From Bordetella genomosp. 5 (GTDB lineage: Bacteria > Pseudomonadota > Gammaproteobacteria > Burkholderiales > Burkholderiaceae_B), in contig NZ_NEVN01000004.1 of NCBI RefSeq assembly GCF_002261475.1, positions 248,001-312,000 on the forward strand: 64,000 bases of DNA, in the 5' to 3' direction. The notes below the pieces were generated by a model. It worked only from the letters and a program-made list of their open reading frames with translations. It was not told the origin of the DNA and ran no database searches. How positions within the stretch are numbered: position 1 is the first letter of the stretch; every line of letters begins with the position of its first letter. This document shows, one piece after another, positions 60,072 through 64,000 of the stretch. The translations under genes and the position numbers were made by a program.

Positions 60072-62699
60072 TCAGAAGCGGTAGCCGGCCTGCAGCCAGA
60101 TCTCGCGGCCGGTCCGATAGAGACTCAGATCCTGATTGCGATTGGGCGCCGTCACCGTGAGCTTGGGCTGCTGATTCAGCACGTTCAACACGTCCACCGA
60201 CAACTCCAGACCGCGCGCGAACCGGGGTTCCCACGTCAGGCGTGTATCCCAGGTCCAGTACGAAGGCAGCTTCACCGACTCGTAGCGTTCGAGATACTCC
60301 GGCCGCGGACCGAGACCGAGGTAGCTGATGCCGTTGCGGCCGCTGCGCCAGCGCACGTCGTTGTTCCAGGTGAGGCCCGCGTCCGGCCAGCGGCCCGTGA
60401 GGCTGAGCACGACCTGCTGAGGCTGGTTGAAGTCATTCGGCGGCAGGGCACCCGCGAGTATGCGTTCGCCGTTGTAGAGAATGTAGTCGTCGGGCGCATA
60501 GGCGCCATCTTCGTAGCCGGTGACGATATCGGTGTTGCGCTTGCTGCGCTGATAGCTCCAGCTGGCGCGCCCGGTCCAGTAGGTCGGGCCCAGCTTCCAG
60601 GGTTGCTGGTTCACGACGCTGAGCATCCATGAGTCCGTGCGCGACCAGCCATCGTTCACGTACTCGTATCCCTCGGTGCTGGTGCCGGTTTTGGAAATCT
60701 GATCGCGCCCGTTGCGTCGCACGTAGCTGAGCGTGCCTTCCAGGCCGGCGACGCGTTGCCGCAGCGAGAAAGCCCATTCGTCGTCGTACGGCGTGCGCAG
60801 GCCGTCATAGCGGGAGAACTCGGTTTTGCTTCCATCGGCCACGGGATTTCCTCGGGCGTCGAGCACCTGGCGGCGCAACTTGCTGACTTCCTCGCGCATC
60901 ATGATGTCGAGGATGTACGAGCCGTAGTAGCGCGCCCAGCCTGCCGACAGAACGGTGTCACCGGTGCCGAGGGCATCCCAGTCCAGCCGCGTGCGCGGCG
61001 ACAGGTCGGTGTTGCCGAGCAGCGTGTCGCGATCCATGCGGGTGCTGGCCGTGAGCGCCACGCGGCCCCATTCGATGCGGTCCGAGGCGTACAGCCCCAG
61101 CGTGCGATAGCGCTTGTCGACGGTGCCCGCGAGGTAATGCTGCTTGCTGAACTCGCGTGAGCTGCCGTCCAGCTGTTGCACCGCGCGGTAGGAATAGGCG
61201 TCGTCGTAACGTTCGAAGTTGAAGTCCACCTGTTCGGCCTGCACACCGCCGTAGAGGTTGTGCCGCAGGAAGGCGGTGTCGACCGGATCGAGGTCGACGC
61301 GCGTCGAGAAGCTCAGAGTCTGCTGCGCCTTTTCTTCCTTGCCGAAGCCGCCCCAGGTGTACTGCGGGCGCCGGTCGGAAAACTGCTGGGTGACCAGCTC
61401 GGTGGCGTCCGACGAACGGTTGCTCACGAACTTGTCCCAGCCCGCCTGTACCGACACGCGTCCGCCATCGAAGCGATGATCGAGATTCCAACCCACGCCG
61501 CGCGCGGCGTGCTGGTTGTCCCAGTTGGTATTGCGGAAGAAGTTGCTCACCAGCGACTCCCGGCGGTCGCTGTACTTGAGCACCAGGTCGGTCACGGTGT
61601 CGGACGACAGGCGCGTGGAAAACTTGCCGAGGAAGTTGTCGACGCGATCGTCGTAGCCTTCCTGGAATGCCTGGGCCTGACCGTTCTGTTCGCCCATGCG
61701 AAAGCGCTGAATCGTCGATTCACGGCGCGACATCGACAGGATCGCACCGGTGTCGCTGCCCAGGGCGATGTCGCCCACGGCGGTGTAGAAGCGCTTCTTC
61801 CATTCGGGTGCGTAGCCGGGCTCGCCCTGGCCCCAGGCTTCCTGATCGCCTTCCGAGACATTTTGCCGCGTCATCTTGGAGGTGTTCCAGCGGTAGTCCA
61901 CGGCCAGGTGGTTCTCGCCGCTGGGCCGGCGCAGCTTTGCATCGATGACCCCGCCCGTGAAGTGGCCGTATTCGACCGGAATGGTGTTGTCGAGCACGCG
62001 CACCGAGTCCACGAGCGCCGTGTCCACGAAGTAGGCCTGCGCGTTGCTGGGGATGTTGCCCACCTGCAGATTCAGGTTCTTGCTCGCGGGATCGATCATG
62101 CTGCTCGCCGCCATGCCGTCGATCTGGAACAGGTTCTGATAGGGGCTCGCGCCGTGGATCGAGATGTCCTGCACATTCATCGAGCCACGGTTGCTGGAGG
62201 CGTCGGTGTCGCTGCCCAGCCGCACCGCGGGCGCGCTGGCGACGAGCGAGCTCAGGTCGCGGTTGGCCGTGGGGGTGGCCGCGATTTCGGCGCGCGAGTA
62301 GACGCGTTCCTCGGGAGACTGCCCCACCACCTCGACGGTTTCAAGGCGCGCGACGGAGAACGCGTTGCGCGCCTCGGCATATATCTGGTAGCGGCCCGGC
62401 CCGTCCTGACGCAGTTGCAGGCCGCTGCCGTCGAGCAATCGGTTGAGCGCGTCGAACGGCGTCAGCGTGCCACGCACCGCGGGCGCCGCCTTGCCGGCGA
62501 CGGCCTGCGGGCTGAAGCTCAGTTCGATGCCGGCTTGCTCGCCCAGGCTCAGCAGTGCGGATCCCAGGGGTTGCGCGGGCAGGTCGAGCGTCACGCCGTT
62601 GGCGGGCGTCTGCGCCTGCGCGCCCGGATGGAAGGCTAGGGCGAGGCTCAATGCCAGCACGGCTTGCGCCGCGCCGCGCGCTGAACGGGCGATGGTCAT
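60072..62699 (-). CDS. TonB-dependent outer-membrane receptor with STN signalling domain
   Basis: An 875-residue transducer-type receptor. After the signal peptide (to ~29) comes the STN domain (about 35-105: LDLPAQPLGSALLSLGEQAGIELSFSPQAV ... LQLRQDGPGRYQIY), which contacts FecR. The plug follows (SSLVASAPAVRLGSD ... NVQDISIHGASPYQNLFQIDGM), then the 22-strand barrel ending in aromatic F. The plug's TonB box is near VEVVG (~122). It is followed by the dihaem peroxidase gene and preceded by fecR/fecI. The substrate is unknown; a ferric siderophore is usual for this type. Confidence 0.95.
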   Translation of the reverse strand: MTIARSARGAAQAVLALSLALAFHPGAQAQTPANGVTLDLPAQPLGSALLSLGEQAGIELSFSPQAVAGKAAPAVRGTLTPFDALNRLLDGSGLQLRQDGPGRYQIYAEARNAFSVARLETVEVVGQSPEERVYSRAEIAATPTANRDLSSLVASAPAVRLGSDTDASSNRGSMNVQDISIHGASPYQNLFQIDGMAASSMIDPASKNLNLQVGNIPSNAQAYFVDTALVDSVRVLDNTIPVEYGHFTGGVIDAKLRRPSGENHLAVDYRWNTSKMTRQNVSEGDQEAWGQGEPGYAPEWKKRFYTAVGDIALGSDTGAILSMSRRESTIQRFRMGEQNGQAQAFQEGYDDRVDNFLGKFSTRLSSDTVTDLVLKYSDRRESLVSNFFRNTNWDNQHAARGVGWNLDHRFDGGRVSVQAGWDKFVSNRSSDATELVTQQFSDRRPQYTWGGFGKEEKAQQTLSFSTRVDLDPVDTAFLRHNLYGGVQAEQVDFNFERYDDAYSYRAVQQLDGSSREFSKQHYLAGTVDKRYRTLGLYASDRIEWGRVALTASTRMDRDTLLGNTDLSPRTRLDWDALGTGDTVLSAGWARYYGSYILDIMMREEVSKLRRQVLDARGNPVADGSKTEFSRYDGLRTPYDDEWAFSLRQRVAGLEGTLSYVRRNGRDQISKTGTSTEGYEYVNDGWSRTDSWMLSVVNQQPWKLGPTYWTGRASWSYQRSKRNTDIVTGYEDGAYAPDDYILYNGERILAGALPPNDFNQPQQVVLSLTGRWPDAGLTWNNDVRWRSGRNGISYLGLGPRPEYLERYESVKLPSYWTWDTRLTWEPRFARGLELSVDVLNVLNQQPKLTVTAPNRNQDLSLYRTGREIWLQAGYRF

Positions 62700-62816
62700 G
62701 ATGCGTCCTCGAGGCTACGTCGTTGCGGGTAAGACGTTCCTCGCAAGCCAGTACCTCATCGCGCGATCGATGAATAATTTAAATCGTCCTGCCGCTGTCG
62801 ATTGCCTTGCGCATGC

Positions 62817-63755
62817 TTACTGGAGCACCAGCAGGCCGGGCAGTGTGTAGGTGGTCACGGACTGGCGTGCCAGCAGAAAGCGCAGCGCGCGCTGCACGTC
62901 CGCGATGTTGACGGTGCCCGACACGCGCAGATCGCGCGCCGCGCCCACCACGAGCAGCCGGCGATCGCTGTAGGGCTGCAGGCGTTCCGCAGCCTGCGCG
63001 AGGCTGATGTCGTCCAGCCTCAGCAGCCCCTGGCTCCAGGCAGGGGAGGCGGTGGTCGCGCCGGCGTCGCGCTGCCATTTGCCGTCGTGCAGATGCGCGC
63101 CTTCGCCGGGTGACAGCGTCATGGCCTCGCGTGGCTCGCACACCGTGCAGAGGATCGCCACGTCGTGCTCGTAGACGTGCACGCGCATGCCGGATGCGGC
63201 GCGCGTGACTTCGAAGCGCGTGCCCAACGCGGTGGCGATGCCCTGGTCCGTGCGGACCCGGAACGGGGGCTCGCCGGCTTGGCGCGGCCGCACCTCGAAC
63301 AAAGCGCGGCCTCGCTCCAGGACGACGTCGCGCCGGCCTGCGGCATAGTCGAAGCGCAGCGCGCTGCCTGCGTCGAGCGTGGCGATCGAGCCGTCGGGTA
63401 ACGCCACCCGCTCGACACGATGGTCGGCGCGGACGTCCGGTGCGTCGAATGCCGGGCCCCCGATCAGACCCGCCAGGAGCGCGACGCTCAGCAGGCCGCC
63501 TGCCAGCGCGCGCGTGGCGCGGCGTGGCCGGGCGTTGAGCTGATCCGGTTGCAGACGTCCCAAGGTACCCCAGACCTTGCTGAGCCTGTCGAAGGCCGCG
63601 GCATGCTCGGGCCGGCTGTGATACCAGGCCTCGATCGCGGTGTAGGTCGCGCTGTCGCATTCGGTGTCGCTGAGCTTGACGACCCATTGCGACGCAGCCT
63701 GCAGCGCCTGCGGTCGGGTGAGGGCGTGACGCGGTGCGGCGGGGACGGCGCTCAT
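62817..63755 (-). CDS. fecR: FecR-family anti-sigma/sigma-regulator
   Basis: Inner-membrane regulator that passes the receptor signal to its sigma factor. The 312-residue protein has the N-terminal DUF4880-like segment (ASQWVVKLSDTECDSATYTAIEAWYHSRPEHAAAFDRLSKVWGTL), one membrane helix (about 82-100) and the FecR domain (VERVALPDGSIATLDAGSALRFDY ... RVRTDQGIATALGTRFEV). Its ATG overlaps the fecI stop (ATGA, 63752-63755), the typical fecI-fecR coupling. A 117-base gap follows before the receptor gene. Confidence 0.95.
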   Translation of the reverse strand: MSAVPAAPRHALTRPQALQAASQWVVKLSDTECDSATYTAIEAWYHSRPEHAAAFDRLSKVWGTLGRLQPDQLNARPRRATRALAGGLLSVALLAGLIGGPAFDAPDVRADHRVERVALPDGSIATLDAGSALRFDYAAGRRDVVLERGRALFEVRPRQAGEPPFRVRTDQGIATALGTRFEVTRAASGMRVHVYEHDVAILCTVCEPREAMTLSPGEGAHLHDGKWQRDAGATTASPAWSQGLLRLDDISLAQAAERLQPYSDRRLLVVGAARDLRVSGTVNIADVQRALRFLLARQSVTTYTLPGLLVLQ

Positions 63756-64000
63756 GCCTGCAGGGCGGCGTCGCAGGCCAACAGAACACGCATCATGTGC
63801 TTCTCCACGGCGCTGACCGAGACCCTGCAGTGCTCGGCGATGGCGCGATAGGTGAGGCCTTCGTGGCGATGGAGCACGAAGATCTCCAGGCTGCGGGCCG
63901 GCTGCGCGAGCAGCACCGCCTGCAGGCGCCGCAGTGTCTGCCGCGCCGCGGCCACGTCCAGCGTGTCCGCCTCGGTCTGGCCGGTCAGGCCCGATGCGTA
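63752..64000 (-). CDS. fecI: FecI-type ECF sigma factor, 3' part
   Basis: The C-terminal ~82 codons of an ECF sigma factor: region 4 reads RQTLRRLQAVLLAQPARSLEIFVLHRHEGLTYRAIAEHCRVSVSAVEKHMMRVLLACDAAL, with the helix-turn-helix and the VEKHMMRVLL end typical of FecI. The gene continues beyond the window end. Together with fecR it forms the cell-surface signalling pair for the downstream receptor. Confidence 0.93.
   Translation of the reverse strand, partial: YASGLTGQTEADTLDVAAARQTLRRLQAVLLAQPARSLEIFVLHRHEGLTYRAIAEHCRVSVSAVEKHMMRVLLACDAALQA

Noticed and set aside
62700-62816. Fur box before the TonB receptor
   Set aside because: The AT-rich GATGAATAATTTAAATC stretch does not match the Fur consensus well enough.

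Overview
This is a GC-rich window with dense, mostly housekeeping gene content. The gene neighbourhoods point to a betaproteobacterium of the Burkholderiales, most probably Alcaligenaceae (Bordetella/Achromobacter-like). The indicators are leuD-leuB-asd-fimV-truA, the abundance of tripartite-transporter receptors (DctP and Bug types), ribF-ileS-lspA-coaBC, and gshB next to a permease-less PTS (EIIA-Man, HPr, EI). This assignment is inference from gene content and order; no species is claimed.

Layout. 1-10.3 kb: leucine and aspartate-family biosynthesis (leuD partial, leuB, asd), a FimV-like LysM protein with 39 tandem GQGAA pentapeptides, truA, a complete TRAP transporter (dctP, dctQ, dctM) and trpF. 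10.3-10.6 kb: tRNA-Val(GAC) with its own promoter and terminator. 10.6-26.5 kb: a more accessory stretch between the tRNA and thrS. It holds an AhpD-like protein, a LexA box in front of an uncharacterised 97-aa gene next to an SRAP protease, a Yellow/MRJP-like protein, a SulP transporter, a ParD-like antitoxin gene overlapping a methionine aminopeptidase gene, a GntR-controlled cluster of an Asp/Glu-racemase-like protein with two receptors that lack permeases, and hemN behind an FNR-type site. 27-33.5 kb: thrS-infC (AUC start), gshB and the regulatory PTS. 33.6-46 kb: OsmC, an ornithine-cyclodeaminase-like enzyme, a LivK-type receptor, an ectoine-type ABC transporter (ehuBCDA order), an old-yellow-enzyme reductase, dUTPase, DedA, a YdjM-like membrane protein, an Lrp regulator and a frameshifted nucleoside-recognition protein. 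46-52 kb: minus-strand ribF-ileS-lspA-coaBC. 51.6-58.8 kb: purN, rsmB with an unusual repeat-rich N-terminus, a fatty-acid desaturase and uvrD. 58.9-64 kb: minus-strand fecI (partial)-fecR-TonB receptor-dihaem peroxidase, a cell-surface-signalling uptake cluster.

How the parts work together. Several loci are self-contained regulatory units: a perfect dyad over the ParD-like/MetAP promoter, a LexA site over a small gene, a class-II-spaced FNR site at hemN, an internal promoter in thrS that would feed infC, and a dyad in front of the ehu operon. The best candidates for undescribed biology are the autoregulated ParD-like/MetAP pair, the SOS-controlled 97-aa protein, the RGR-repeat extension of RsmB, the racemase-like protein lacking both catalytic cysteines, and the FecI/FecR/TonB/MauG-like cluster. 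Gene order is broken after infC (no rpmI/rplT) and after trpF (no trpB/trpA) compared with what I would expect in related genomes.
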